DNA of 59,655 nt from Anaerosphaera multitolerans. Lineage in GTDB: Bacteria > Bacillota > Clostridia > Tissierellales > Peptoniphilaceae. The notes under the pieces are model-generated. The model worked only from the letters and a program-made list of their open reading frames with translations. It had not been told where the DNA came from and made no database searches. This document shows, in pieces, positions 1 to 8,457 of this stretch (position 1 is its first letter; each line of letters starts with the position of its first letter). The stretch lies in the NCBI RefSeq assembly GCF_004006535.1, contig NZ_RLIH01000013.1, positions 1 through 59,655 of the forward strand, written 5' to 3'. The position numbers were made by a program, and so were the translations under genes.

Positions 1-1
1 T

Positions 2-1417
2 GGACAGTTAAAAGATCATGTGAAAGTAGATTTGGTACTTTATAGAGATGGAGTTGCAACAAATATAAAACCTGATAGTATATGGCCGGAAGGACCTGCT
101 GATGAATTTACCTATAAGTGGGATAATCTTAAAAAATATAATAATTCCGGTAAAGAATACGTATATACTGTAAAAGAAAAATCTGTTCCAGAAGATTATG
201 AAGTAGAGTACAGCAAAGATAATTTAACAGTTATCAATACCTATATTAAATCGCCCAACGAGTTAAAGATTACTAAAACTGTAGATAAAAGAGAAGTTAT
301 AGAAGATTCTAGAGAAAGAGTAACTTATACGATTAAGATTAAAAATATTTCTGATGGGATAGTTAAAGATGTTGATTTTTCAGATAACATGCCAAATTTA
401 TTGGAAAATATTAAAGTTGTAGTAGATGAAGATGATGAAGATAATGTTTCATTTGAAATTGTCGGAAATAAAGTAACAGGTGTAATAGATGAATTAAAGA
501 AAAATGAAGAAGTAGAAATAAAGATTAGTGGAACATTAAAATCAAGTGATAGAGCAGGGGATATTTTTAAAAACATAGTAATTGTAGAAGGAAAAGAAAC
601 AGAATCCGGCGAGACAAAAGTAGTTGATAGAGATGATATTAGCGGTGGATATATACGTTGGAACTCAAGTGGAAAATCAAATGTGGTTTTAAATAAAGGA
701 GAACATTTCGGTTATTTAATTGGATATCCTGATGGAACAATAAGACCAGAAGGAAGAATTTCAAGAGCTGAAGTATCTACAATTTTCTTTAGAATGATGA
801 CCGATGATTCAAGAAACAGTAATTGGAACACAACAAATGAATTTAATGATGTTAGAACCACCGATTGGTATAACAATGCTATTTCAACACTTAGTAAAGC
901 TGAAGCTGTAACGGGTTATCCTGATGGAAGTTTTAAACCTAATGCAAAAATTACACGAGGAGAATTTGCTACAATGGCGTCAAGATTTTTGTCAGAAACA
1001 GGTGAATTAACTGATTATAAATTTACTGATACTAAAGGAAATTGGGCAGAAGAAGCCATAAGTAAATTAGCTTCAAAGGGTTTAATAAAAGGATATGAAG
1101 ATGGCAGCTTTAGACCAGATCAGGAAATTACTAGGGCCGAAGCGGCAACGTTAATGAATGCAGTATTAGAAAGAGCGCCTCATAAAGATAATTTATTGTC
1201 AAATATGAAGAGATGGACAGATAATACAAATTCGAATTCTTGGTATTATGCTCAAATCCAGGAAGCTACCAATTCGCATACATTTACACGTGAATCGATA
1301 AATGATTTTGAAATCTGGAGAGAATTACTGTCTGTAAGAAATTGGGTACAGTATGAAAAAGAATGGAGTAATACTAATTCAACACAGAATTTAGGCGAGG
1401 TAATAGATAATCGCTAA
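2..1417 (+). CDS. SLH-domain surface protein with Cna-B and DUF11 repeats (5' end missing)
   Basis: The reading frame is open to the left edge of the window, so this is the C-terminal part of a larger secreted protein. Domains in order: the end of a Cna-B-type beta-sandwich (to about base 265, starting at the VKVDLVLYRDG strand and ending TVINTY), a DUF11-type repeat (about 256-560, KITKTVDKREV...YTIKIKN), then three S-layer homology domains (about 700-810, 835-990 and 1010-1180) with the signatures GYPDGTIRPEG.ISRAE, GYPDGSFKPNAKITRGE and GYEDGSFRPDQEITRAE. A Trp/Asn-rich tail of about 80 residues follows. SLH triplets attach proteins non-covalently to pyruvylated secondary cell-wall polymer, and Cna-B/DUF11 repeats form stalks in adhesins. 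The likely role is a surface adhesin or S-layer-associated protein; its ligand cannot be read from this fragment. A terminator follows. Confidence 0.85.
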   Translation, partial: GQLKDHVKVDLVLYRDGVATNIKPDSIWPEGPADEFTYKWDNLKKYNNSGKEYVYTVKEKSVPEDYEVEYSKDNLTVINTYIKSPNELKITKTVDKREVIEDSRERVTYTIKIKNISDGIVKDVDFSDNMPNLLENIKVVVDEDDEDNVSFEIVGNKVTGVIDELKKNEEVEIKISGTLKSSDRAGDIFKNIVIVEGKETESGETKVVDRDDISGGYIRWNSSGKSNVVLNKGEHFGYLIGYPDGTIRPEGRISRAEVSTIFFRMMTDDSRNSNWNTTNEFNDVRTTDWYNNAISTLSKAEAVTGYPDGSFKPNAKITRGEFATMASRFLSETGELTDYKFTDTKGNWAEEAISKLASKGLIKGYEDGSFRPDQEITRAEAATLMNAVLERAPHKDNLLSNMKRWTDNTNSNSWYYAQIQEATNSHTFTRESINDFEIWRELLSVRNWVQYEKEWSNTNSTQNLGEVIDNR

Positions 1418-1454
1418 TCAAAGTTATAAGAGCTTCAAATTTTTAAAATTTACG

Positions 1455-1493
1455 GAGACCTTTTGATTGTTACAATTTAGGTCAAAAGGTCTC
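1455..1493 (+). terminator. Rho-independent terminator of the SLH gene
   Basis: A 12-bp perfect stem, GAGACCTTTTGA (1455-1466) with TCAAAAGGTCTC (1482-1493), has a 15-nt loop and is followed by a short T-rich run. It lies about 40 nt after the SLH gene stop. Confidence 0.85.
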
Positions 1494-1759
1494 TATTTTA
1501 AAACTGGGAAATTTATTTCAGAGGCAATTGTACTTAATCATAAAATATAGTTAACCATAGTGTAACTTATTGTCTTTTATTATCTGTATAATAGCTTTAG
1601 ATAAAATTAAGGAAGTTAGAGTTATTGGCTTATAATAATGTTTTGGTTTTGTTCCGGTAGTCCAAGTTCGATAAATATTAATATAAAAAATCAAAGGAAT
1701 GTATGTAATTTTAATATTATTTAAAATTTAAGACATTTCATAAATATGTAGGTGAGAAC

Positions 1760-2245
1760 ATGAAAAAATTTATCTTACTTTTATTGTTTTTAATATCAAT
1801 ATTTTGTATATTTCCTAAAATCGGACTTTATTCATATTTATTTGATAAAAAAAACTACGATTATATAAACCAATCTTCTGTGGAAGCTATTTCTGATTTG
1901 AAACAATTAAGCCCTAAAACTGAAGAAGTTGCTAAGGAATTTCTAAAAGAATGTAAGATTAAGGGAATTTCAGTTCAGATAACGGAGACATATCAAACTG
2001 AATATAGAAATAATTATAATATGCAAGCTAATAATAGGGATTCGGATATGATTTGTAGTGAGAAGAAACATATGGAAGGAAGAGCTTTTGACATATGTAA
2101 ATTAAATACAAATACTCCCTATGGAGATATAGAGTTTTTTAGAAGGTGTGCTGAGATTGGGAAAAAGGTTGGGCTAAGTCCTGGATTTTATTCTAAAGAT
2201 AAGAGTATTGTACATTTTGAACTAAATCGTTGGTGGCTACCTTAA
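1760..2245 (+). CDS. Membrane-anchored M15-type peptidoglycan peptidase
   Basis: The 161-residue protein starts with a signal/anchor segment (about residues 3-25: Lys-Lys, then Leu/Ile/Phe-rich). The rest matches the fold and metal signature of M15 (VanY/CwlK-like) peptidases: H104-x2-G-x-A-x-D111 in SEKKHMEGRAFDI, and a second metal histidine, H152, in VHFEL. These zinc enzymes cleave D-Ala-D-Ala or L-Ala-D-Glu bonds of peptidoglycan stem peptides, so a role in wall turnover outside the membrane is likely; the exact bond cut is not deducible. ATG follows GTAGGTGAGAAC, a usable ribosome site. It stands alone, with about 340 bp of non-coding DNA upstream and 1 kb downstream. Confidence 0.7.
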   Translation: MKKFILLLLFLISIFCIFPKIGLYSYLFDKKNYDYINQSSVEAISDLKQLSPKTEEVAKEFLKECKIKGISVQITETYQTEYRNNYNMQANNRDSDMICSEKKHMEGRAFDICKLNTNTPYGDIEFFRRCAEIGKKVGLSPGFYSKDKSIVHFELNRWWLP

Positions 2246-3267
2246 TTATGTTAAGATTATTTAAATGAATTATAAAAGGTTGATATTATGGGATGTGTTT
2301 TTTTATCATTAGAGATATTGTTTTAAAAAACAATAAATTTAATTTTGTTTTTGATACAATCTTCAAGACTGTTTTAATGATAAAATATAATTTGAAAAAT
2401 CTTATATAGTTATTAAGGTTTGATAAAATCTAATTTTAAAAAGGTATGATATTTAAAGTTCAATACTTATTTAAGTATAATTATCTTATAATAGAATCGA
2501 AAGAATTTTTGAGAATTTCAAAATATTATTAATCCATCAGTAAGTCGATTTTGCAAAGAAACATTTATAGATTACTTTAAAGTTCGATGAGATTTTACTG
2601 ACCGATAGTTATAAAAACTTAAGGAAAGTAATATTCATTATTTAATATAAAGTTTACCAAAAAAGATTCGTCATTAGAAAATTTCAGGGAGAGATAATGT
2701 AAAAAATTTTATTAGAATGGTAAATACTTTAAAAGTAGTTGTATATGTATTATTGTTAAAAAACTTATAATTAATAAGTCAGTGTATTAGATTATTTAAA
2801 TTCTTTTGTAGCATGCTATTAGTAATTTTAAATTGATATAGTTTTACACAATAAGATTATTTTAATTTAAATTTTCCTGTATATATTTTTTGTAACTAAA
2901 TTTATTTAAGCTAAAAAGATTATGAATTGTAGAGGTTTATTTTAAATAAGTTAACTATTATAAACAAAAAATATAAAGATTATAAAAATGATAAGTACAT
3001 TTCCAATAAAATAAAGAATATCATATTAACTATTATGGTATTCTTTATTTTATTGATGGTATAATTTTATTTCTTATTATAGATATAAGCGTAAAAGGGT
3101 GTATTATATTTTAATTTATAAATTTTTAGACTATTTATTGTAATAATAGATTAAATAGCTGTTTAATTGTTTCCATATAGTTTCTGCAAGATTTATTTAG
3201 GGTAGAATTTGAATAGTAGCTTTATTATAAATAATTTGAAAATTATAGTTGGTCAGGAGGTAGAAAA
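2246..3267. other. 1-kb very AT-rich non-coding stretch
   Basis: No reading frame of useful length occurs on either strand. Visible structure is limited to a short palindrome (2316-2335, TATTGTTTT/AAAACAATA), a long hairpin at 3004-3055, and a ribosome-site-like GGGAGAGATA directly before ATG-TAA at 2697-2702. Composition is more AT-rich than the neighbouring genes. It could be a remnant of a decayed gene or a long untranslated region; the sequence does not decide. Confidence 0.6.
3004..3055. terminator. Long near-perfect inverted repeat, possible bidirectional terminator
   Basis: A 22-bp left arm (3004-3025) pairs with 3034-3055 across an 8-nt loop, with only one G-U wobble. It is the strongest secondary structure in the gene-free stretch. 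A/T-rich arms on both sides allow termination in either direction, but no gene ends close by, so a role other than termination is possible. Confidence 0.5.
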
Positions 3268-3618
3268 TTGGAAAAACCTAAAATATATACTCTTTCTTTT
3301 AGCAGGGTATATCCTCTATATGTGGATAAGGTAGAGAAAAAGGGGAGAACTAAGGAAGAACTTCATGAAATTATTTTTTGGTTGACAGGATATGGTGAAA
3401 ACGAATTACAGGAGCAACTGAAAAAGGAAGTTGACTTTGAAACATTTTTCAAAGAGGCTCCTAAAATCAACGAAAACATATCCCGGATTAAAGGTAGTAT
3501 ATGTGGAATTAAAGTAGAGAATATTGAAGATGATTTAACCCGACAAATCAGATCCCTTGATAAATTAGTAGATGAGCTTGCTAAGGGCAAGGATATTAAT
3601 AAAATATTGAGAAGTTAA
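3268..3618 (+). CDS. DUF2200 family protein
   Basis: The 116-residue protein matches the DUF2200 family along its whole length: an N-terminal IYTLSFSRVYPLYVDKVEKKGRTKEE, the central IIFWLTGY and EVDFETFF segments, and a C-terminal LDKLVDELAKGK. Family members are small single-domain cytosolic proteins of about this length with no established function. Start is TTG at 3268, chosen because CAGGAGG (3254-3260) sits 7 nt upstream. It lies about 120 bp before the cfa gene in the same direction and may be co-transcribed. Confidence 0.8.
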   Translation: MEKPKIYTLSFSRVYPLYVDKVEKKGRTKEELHEIIFWLTGYGENELQEQLKKEVDFETFFKEAPKINENISRIKGSICGIKVENIEDDLTRQIRSLDKLVDELAKGKDINKILRS

Positions 3619-3736
3619 TTAAGATTGAAATTAAATAGAAATAAAGTTTATTTGCAATACAACGATAGTGTCAATACTTTGGAAATATATAGTGATTGTA
3701 AGTTGGATTTTAGTGTGGAGATTTTGGAGGGATTGA

Positions 3737-4912
3737 ATGAGTATTTTAAAAACTGCGCTAAAGACTATTTTTCAAAGGTCCTTTAAAGAACCTATTAAAA
3801 TTATATTTTGGGATGGAGATTCAATTCAATTTAACGGAGAAGAACCAAAGTATGTAGTAACGTTTAATAAAAGCATTTCCGAAGAATTGTTAAGTGAAGA
3901 TCCAACACTTGCTTTAGCTGAGGCATATATGGACGGAGACATTGATATTCAAGGAGATATTAAGGATTTAATTATTTCCCTTTACAGTACTAAGGACAGT
4001 TTTATTAAAGTAAAAAGCGGAATTCTAGCTGGTTTAGTAAGTAAAAGAAACAACAAAAAAGATAGTATAGAAAATGCGCAATACCATTATGATATAGGAA
4101 ATGACTTTTACAGTTTATGGCTGGACGAGTCTATGATGTACTCCTGCGCTTATTTTAAAAGTGATGAAGATAATTTGAAAGTGGCACAAGAGAATAAGAT
4201 AGACTATATACTAAAGAAGCTTTGGATTAAACCCGGACAAAAATTACTGGATATAGGCTGTGGTTGGGGAGAGCTTATAATTAAAGCTGCAAAAAGTTAT
4301 GGCGCAAAATCCTATGGTATTACTTTAAGTGAGGAGCAGTACAAAACTATAAATAAAAAAATAAAAAAGGAAAATTTAGAAAATCAGGTTTTTGTAAAAT
4401 TAATGGATTACAGAGATTTAAAAAATGAAACTTTTGATAGAGTTTTAAGTATTGGTATGCTTGAACATGTAGGTGAGGGAAATTTGCCTGATTATTTTAA
4501 GAAGGTATATGAGTTGTTAGTTGATGGCGGTATTTCTCTAGTACATTCAATTACGATGCCAAATGATGGCGCAAATAATATTTTTTTAAATAAATATATC
4601 TTTCCTGGTGGTTATGTGCCCGGAGTAAAACAAATAATTACTGAAATTGCAGAAAGAGGATTTAATCTACTTGATGTGGAAAGCTTAAGAAGACATTATG
4701 GTAAAACTCTTGAGATGTGGTATGAAAATTTTAAATCCAATTTATATACTATAAGACAAACTAAAGACGAGAGATTTATTAGAATGTGGACATTGTTCTT
4801 GCAAGGATGTGCAGGTTCTTTTTATTCGGGAAATATAGATTTGCATCAAGTTTTATTTTCAAAGGGTATTAATGATAATATTCCTTGGACAAGAGAATAT
4901 ATTTATAATTAA
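3737..4912 (+). CDS. cfa: Cyclopropane-fatty-acyl-phospholipid synthase
   Basis: The enzyme transfers a methylene group from S-adenosylmethionine across the cis double bond of unsaturated membrane phospholipid acyl chains, usually as a stress adaptation. The 391-residue protein has the family's full domain order: an N-terminal lipid-binding part, the SAM-binding motif LLDIGCGWGE (about residue 168-177), SIGMLEHVG (about 235), and the C-terminal RRHYGKTLEMWYENF and FLQGCAGSFYSGNIDLHQVLFSKG segments typical of Cfa rather than plain methyltransferases. ATG at 3737 follows TTTTGGAGGGATTGA. A hairpin terminator begins right after the stop codon. Confidence 0.93.
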   Translation: MSILKTALKTIFQRSFKEPIKIIFWDGDSIQFNGEEPKYVVTFNKSISEELLSEDPTLALAEAYMDGDIDIQGDIKDLIISLYSTKDSFIKVKSGILAGLVSKRNNKKDSIENAQYHYDIGNDFYSLWLDESMMYSCAYFKSDEDNLKVAQENKIDYILKKLWIKPGQKLLDIGCGWGELIIKAAKSYGAKSYGITLSEEQYKTINKKIKKENLENQVFVKLMDYRDLKNETFDRVLSIGMLEHVGEGNLPDYFKKVYELLVDGGISLVHSITMPNDGANNIFLNKYIFPGGYVPGVKQIITEIAERGFNLLDVESLRRHYGKTLEMWYENFKSNLYTIRQTKDERFIRMWTLFLQGCAGSFYSGNIDLHQVLFSKGINDNIPWTREYIYN

Positions 4913-4914
4913 TT

Positions 4915-4940
4915 AAAACAGAGCCATGAAGCTCTGTTTT
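4915..4940 (+). terminator. Terminator of cfa
   Basis: AAAACAGAGC (4915-4924) pairs with GCTCTGTTTT (4931-4940) across a 6-nt loop, ending in a T run. It starts 2 nt after the cfa stop codon. Confidence 0.85.
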
Positions 4941-4966
4941 ATCATTGTACGCTTTAGCAAGATTAA

Positions 4967-4987
4967 ACCACCAGCTATGCTGGTGGT
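4967..4987 (+). repeat. Left-end hairpin of the IS200 element
   Basis: A 9-bp perfect stem with a TAT loop. It corresponds in size and position to the transposase-binding imperfect palindrome at the left end of IS200/IS605 elements. Confidence 0.75.
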
Positions 4988-5019
4988 AGGAAATACTAGC
5001 TTTAGCTTCAAGCAAAAAA

Positions 5020-5080
5020 ATAACCTCACATGTTACAATAGTGTTGGTTTGCCGACCGCACTAAAAACAAAGGAGGTTAT
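5020..5080 (+). promoter_or_regulatory. Hairpin that can hide the tnpA ribosome-binding site
   Basis: ATAACCTC (5020-5027) is complementary to GAGGTTAT (5073-5080), which contains part of the AAGGAGG ribosome site of tnpA. A smaller AGTG/CACT stem lies inside. Pairing would occlude translation initiation. Sequestering of the tnpA ribosome site by leader structure is known for IS200; its operation here is inferred. Confidence 0.6.
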
Positions 5081-5082
5081 CT

Positions 5083-5553
5083 GTGGATAGCAATAGTTTA
5101 TCACATACAAAATGGAATTGTAAGTATCACATTGTGTTCGCCCCAAAATATCGGAGACAAATCATTTATGGAAAATTAAAGGTAGATATTGGAAATATAT
5201 TGAGAGAATTGTGTGAACGAAAGGGGATAGAAATAGTAGAAGCAGAATGTTGTCCGGATCATATCCACATGCTTGTAAAAATTCCACCAAAGTATAGTAT
5301 TTCGCAAATTATGGGGTATTTGAAAGTGAAAAGCAGTTTAATTATATTTGACCGACACGCAAACTTAAAATATAAATATGGGAATCGACACTTTTGGTGT
5401 CGGGTATATTATGTAGATACAGTCGGTAAAAATGCAAAGAAAATAGAAGAATACATCAGAAATCAATTGAAAGAAGATTATATGGCAGATCAAATTAGTA
5501 TGAGAGAATTTATTGACCCGTTTACGGGTGAGTCGGTAAATAAAGACAAGTAG
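5083..5553 (+). CDS. tnpA: IS200-type HUH transposase TnpA
   Basis: This is the transposase of the insertion sequence, a Y1 HUH single-strand nuclease that cuts and rejoins the element's ends through a 5'-phosphotyrosine link. The 156-residue protein shows the HUH pair H60-I-H62 in DHIHMLVKIPPK and the catalytic tyrosine Y124 with Q128 in EEYIRNQ. The N-terminal HTKWNCKYHIVFAPKYRR is the IS200 hallmark. Full length for the group and free of stops, so probably functional. Start is GTG at 5083 behind AAGGAGG (5070-5076). Confidence 0.95.
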   Translation: MDSNSLSHTKWNCKYHIVFAPKYRRQIIYGKLKVDIGNILRELCERKGIEIVEAECCPDHIHMLVKIPPKYSISQIMGYLKVKSSLIIFDRHANLKYKYGNRHFWCRVYYVDTVGKNAKKIEEYIRNQLKEDYMADQISMREFIDPFTGESVNKDK

Positions 5554-5651
5554 TAAGGTGCTTTAGCATCCGTCAGAAAAAGCGGTGCGAGTGGCAGACC
5601 ATTCAAAGCATGAAATGCTGCCGGTAATATGCCCTTATAGGGCTATGACAA

Positions 5652-5672
5652 ACCGCCGGCTAAGCCGGCGGT
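5652..5672 (+). repeat. Right-end hairpin of the IS200 element
   Basis: A GC-rich 9-bp perfect stem with a TAA loop. It mirrors the left-end hairpin and ends 10 bp before the M20 stop codon. A second small hairpin (GCCC-TTATA-GGGC, 5631-5643) precedes it. Confidence 0.75.
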
Positions 5673-5682
5673 CATGATTAGA

Positions 5683-6876
5683 TTATTTTACTTGTATATT
5701 AAAATTCTCCTTTACTTCTTGCACTAACTTAGGATTTTCCGACAGTTCTATAGCTACTCCTAAGAAAGATTCAACTACCATTAAAAGTCGATTTTTTGCT
5801 TCTTCACTATTGGCATATTGTAAAAAAGCTTCTTCATGAACAAGTGCTTTACCATCACCAATACCTACATTGCCGTATAGTGTAGGACAGGCATAGCTCA
5901 CATTTCCAATATCAGTAGAACCGGGTACTTCTTCTTCTTGACAAAGAGGTTCAAAACCCGAAAGTGCCATATGCTTTTCCATTAATTCTGCAAGAGTGGT
6001 ATTTACTACTAAGTCATAATAGGTGTTTTCCGGATAATTGATCTTTAACTGAGCTCCAGTCATAAGCGATGCACCTTTGGCACAATTTTTTACTTTTTCA
6101 TAGGTTTTTTCAAAGTAATCTTTTTTTGCTGCTCGTACATAAAACAAACATTTACAATGGTCCGGAATTGTATTTGCAGCATCCCCTCCTTTAGTAACTA
6201 TGCCATGGATACGCACGTCGCTTTTTAGCTGTTGTCTAAGATAATTTATTCCTGTAAAAGTCAACATAACAGCATCAAGAGCATTAATTCCGTCTTCGGG
6301 ATTAACAGAAGCGTGTGTAGCTTTGCCGGTAAATTCAAATTCCAAAGCTCCCATAGCAAGAGCTCGAGCCTTTAAGTTGGTATTTTTATAAAGATGCATT
6401 TGAAATGCAGCATCTATATTATCAAAGGCGCCGCCTTCTGCCATGTCAATTTTTCTTCCAGTTGTTTCCTCGGCAGGTGTACCAAAAACTACAATGGTTC
6501 CCTTAAAAAGTTCTTTGTCCTTAGCTAATAAAATGGCAGCTCCTACAGTTGAAGCCGCAATCCAGTTGTGTCCGCAGGCGTGTGCGGGTTTTTTATCAGG
6601 TCCATATCCAGGAAGAGCATCGTATTCTGCTAAAAAAGCAACAGTGGGACCATCACCATTTTTAAATTCAGCTCTAAAAGCAGTTTCCAAATCCATATAT
6701 GGTTTTTCAACTTTAAAGCCCTCTTCTATTAACAGTTTAGTTAAATATGCTGAGGATTTGTATTCTTCGTCACCTAACTCCGGATTATTGAAAATATAGT
6801 CGCTAACTTCAAAAATCATATTTCTATTATCGTACACTTGAGTTTTAATTTTACTATGTAAATCTGTTAAGTTCAT
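5683..6876 (-). CDS. M20 family amidohydrolase (AbgB-like)
   Basis: This 397-residue metal-dependent amidohydrolase has the two-domain M20 architecture: a catalytic domain with FLAEYDALPGYG, HACGHNW (about residues 99-104) and the PAEE motif (about 134-137), interrupted by a dimerisation domain beginning near HASVNPEDGINALDA. Similarity is greatest to AbgB/M20D proteins that release amino acids from N-acyl or aminobenzoyl conjugates; the natural substrate here is unknown. It is transcribed divergently from a YfcC-type permease, which suggests the permease may bring in its substrate. The ribosome site AAGGAGAAT precedes the ATG. The IS200 element lies just past its 3' end and leaves the gene intact. 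Confidence 0.85.
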   Translation of the reverse strand: MNLTDLHSKIKTQVYDNRNMIFEVSDYIFNNPELGDEEYKSSAYLTKLLIEEGFKVEKPYMDLETAFRAEFKNGDGPTVAFLAEYDALPGYGPDKKPAHACGHNWIAASTVGAAILLAKDKELFKGTIVVFGTPAEETTGRKIDMAEGGAFDNIDAAFQMHLYKNTNLKARALAMGALEFEFTGKATHASVNPEDGINALDAVMLTFTGINYLRQQLKSDVRIHGIVTKGGDAANTIPDHCKCLFYVRAAKKDYFEKTYEKVKNCAKGASLMTGAQLKINYPENTYYDLVVNTTLAELMEKHMALSGFEPLCQEEEVPGSTDIGNVSYACPTLYGNVGIGDGKALVHEEAFLQYANSEEAKNRLLMVVESFLGVAIELSENPKLVQEVKENFNIQVK

Positions 6877-6894
6877 TTCAATTCTCCTTAATAA

Positions 6895-6923
6895 TTGCTT
6901 TACTTAATTATAATCTATATAAT
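6895..6923 (+). promoter_or_regulatory. Likely sigma-A promoter of the YfcC-type permease gene
   Basis: TTGCTT (6895-6900) and a perfect TATAAT (6918-6923) are separated by 17 bp. Transcription would begin near 6930, giving a leader of about 70 nt that contains the TTAACAAA/TTTGTTAA inverted repeat. Confidence 0.5.
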
Positions 6924-6949
6924 GATTAATAAAATGTTATCACTATAAA

Positions 6950-6978
6950 TTAACAAATTCAATAGACTAGTTTGTTAA
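6950..6978 (+). promoter_or_regulatory. TTAACAAA-N13-TTTGTTAA inverted repeat before the permease
   Basis: Two perfect 8-bp arms, 6950-6957 and 6971-6978, flank a 13-bp spacer just upstream of the permease ribosome site. It could be an operator or a leader hairpin. A similar TAACAAAC/GTTTGTTA pair lies at the NhaC-type promoter (17839 and 17900). Confidence 0.45.
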
Positions 6979-7001
6979 TGGTTATTAAGGAGGTCAATTT
7001 A

Positions 7002-8402
7002 GTGAATCGTAAGAAAAAGGGTTTTGCAATGCCCCACACCTACGTGATATTAGTAATTATGCTAATTATATCAATGGTGTTGTCGTGGTTTATACCATCA
7101 GGGGAGTATGAGAGGATTGAAGATGTAGAAACTGGAAGAATAATAGTTGTTGAAGGTTCTTATAAGCCAATGGAAAAAGAATATGTAACTCCTTTTCAAG
7201 CAGTAGGCGCCATAGCTGAAGGTATGGTTGAATCATCTGATATTATATTTTTTATTTTATTTGCCTATGGAATGGTTTACATGTTAATAAAGTCGGGTGC
7301 TTTTTTTGGAGGTATTGCCCAATTTTTAAAGGTCTTTAATGGTAAAGAGGCAATTATGCTACCTATTCTCATGTTTTTATTTGCACTGGCAGGCTCTACA
7401 GTGGGAATAAGCGAAGAGTTTTATGGTATTATACCTGTATTTGTAGGGATTGGTATAGCTATGGGCTATGATGGTTTAGTTGGAGGAAGTATAATTTGCC
7501 TTTCAATGGCAGTTGGTTTTTCGGCTAATACTACAAATCCTTTTAGCATAGGAATCGCACAAAGTTTAGCTGGTCTTCCAATGATGTCGGGAATGATTTA
7601 TAGAATTATAATATTTTTAGTATTTACAAGTTTATCTATATTCTATGTAATGAGATATGCGAAAAAAGTGAAGGAAAATCCTGAATTAAGCTTGGTGAAA
7701 GATGTAAATTTCGGACATTTAAAGGGTATGAGTAGAGAGGAAATGGACAAACTTCCCTTTACAAATAGACATAAAATTTTACTGGGCATATTTGTGCTTT
7801 CAATAGTTTTAATGGTTTTGGGAACTATTATTGGAGGCTGGTACTTAAGAGAACTTTCAGCCCTTTTTATTATAATGATGGTAATTATTGGGTTGGTAGC
7901 CGGATTTAATTTTAGTGAAATCAGTAACTATTTTTTAGAAAGTGTTGGAGAGATTATTTTTGGGGCTTTAGTAGTAGGCCTTGCCAGATCTATAATGGTT
8001 GTGCTTACAGAGGCTAATATAATTGATTCTGTTGTATTTTATACTTCAAATTTGTTATTAAAGACATCAAAGTATATTGGTGCTGTAGGGATGTTATTGT
8101 TCCAAAATTTACTTAACTTTTTTATAACTTCCAACTCAGGTCAGGCAGCAGTAGCTATTCCCTTAATGGCTCCAATTGGAGATATGATAGGCTTAACTCG
8201 TCAGACTACTGTTTTAGCCTATACTTTCGGAGCTGGTTTTTCTGATATATTTTGGCCTACGGGATGCGCAGTAATGTGTGGACTTATGGGAGTACCAATG
8301 GATAAATGGTATAAATTTATTACGCCTCTTTTCTTAATGATGGTGGCCTTGGAAATTGTTTTTTTACTCTTGGCAGTTTGGTTTGGATATGGTCCCTTTT
8401 AA
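7002..8402 (+). CDS. YfcC/DcuC-superfamily amino acid or carboxylate permease
   Basis: The protein is a polytopic membrane protein of about 466 residues with roughly 11-13 hydrophobic segments. The N-terminal MPHTYVILVIMLIISMVLSWFIPSGEYER and the SxGFSANTTNPF and SGQAAVAIPLMAPIGD stretches are typical of the YfcC family (COG1288), relatives of ArcD and DcuC transporters that handle basic amino acids or C4 compounds. The specific substrate cannot be deduced. GTG at 7002 is preferred over the upstream TTG at 6972 because AAGGAGG (6987-6993) lies 8 nt before it. It is divergent from an M20 hydrolase, suggesting uptake of peptide or acyl-amino-acid substrates. A bidirectional terminator separates it from the MATE gene. 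Confidence 0.8.
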   Translation: MNRKKKGFAMPHTYVILVIMLIISMVLSWFIPSGEYERIEDVETGRIIVVEGSYKPMEKEYVTPFQAVGAIAEGMVESSDIIFFILFAYGMVYMLIKSGAFFGGIAQFLKVFNGKEAIMLPILMFLFALAGSTVGISEEFYGIIPVFVGIGIAMGYDGLVGGSIICLSMAVGFSANTTNPFSIGIAQSLAGLPMMSGMIYRIIIFLVFTSLSIFYVMRYAKKVKENPELSLVKDVNFGHLKGMSREEMDKLPFTNRHKILLGIFVLSIVLMVLGTIIGGWYLRELSALFIIMMVIIGLVAGFNFSEISNYFLESVGEIIFGALVVGLARSIMVVLTEANIIDSVVFYTSNLLLKTSKYIGAVGMLLFQNLLNFFITSNSGQAAVAIPLMAPIGDMIGLTRQTTVLAYTFGAGFSDIFWPTGCAVMCGLMGVPMDKWYKFITPLFLMMVALEIVFLLLAVWFGYGPF

Positions 8403-8423
8403 GAAAGTTAAGATTTCAATAGT

Positions 8424-8451
8424 AAAACAGAGAATTTTGATTCTCTGTTTT
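8424..8451. terminator. Bidirectional terminator between permease and MATE genes
   Basis: AAAACAGAGAAT (8424-8435) pairs perfectly with ATTCTCTGTTTT (8440-8451) around a TTTG loop. T runs on both strands serve the two convergent genes. Confidence 0.85.
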
Positions 8452-8457
8452 TTAAAT

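Larger units (their letters stand above)
4960..5680 (+). mobile_element. IS200-type (IS200/IS605 group) insertion sequence
   Basis: A single tnpA gene is bracketed by two sub-terminal hairpins of the same design: left ACCACCAGC-TAT-GCTGGTGGT (4967-4987) and right ACCGCCGGC-TAA-GCCGGCGGT (5652-5672). IS200/IS605 elements lack terminal inverted repeats and carry such hairpins, which the transposase recognises as single-stranded DNA. No tnpB gene is present, so this is the IS200 (tnpA-only) type. Exact ends are uncertain to within about 10-20 bp. The element sits between the cfa terminator and the 3' end of the M20 gene and interrupts neither. Confidence 0.85.

Noticed and set aside
2697-2702. 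ATG-TAA as a functional minigene
   Set aside because: A two-codon start-stop behind a purine run is expected by chance in such AT-rich DNA; mentioned only as a feature of the gap.
5554-5651. A guide RNA (omega RNA) next to the IS element
   Set aside because: There is no tnpB in the element, and the small hairpins here are explained as IS200 end structure.
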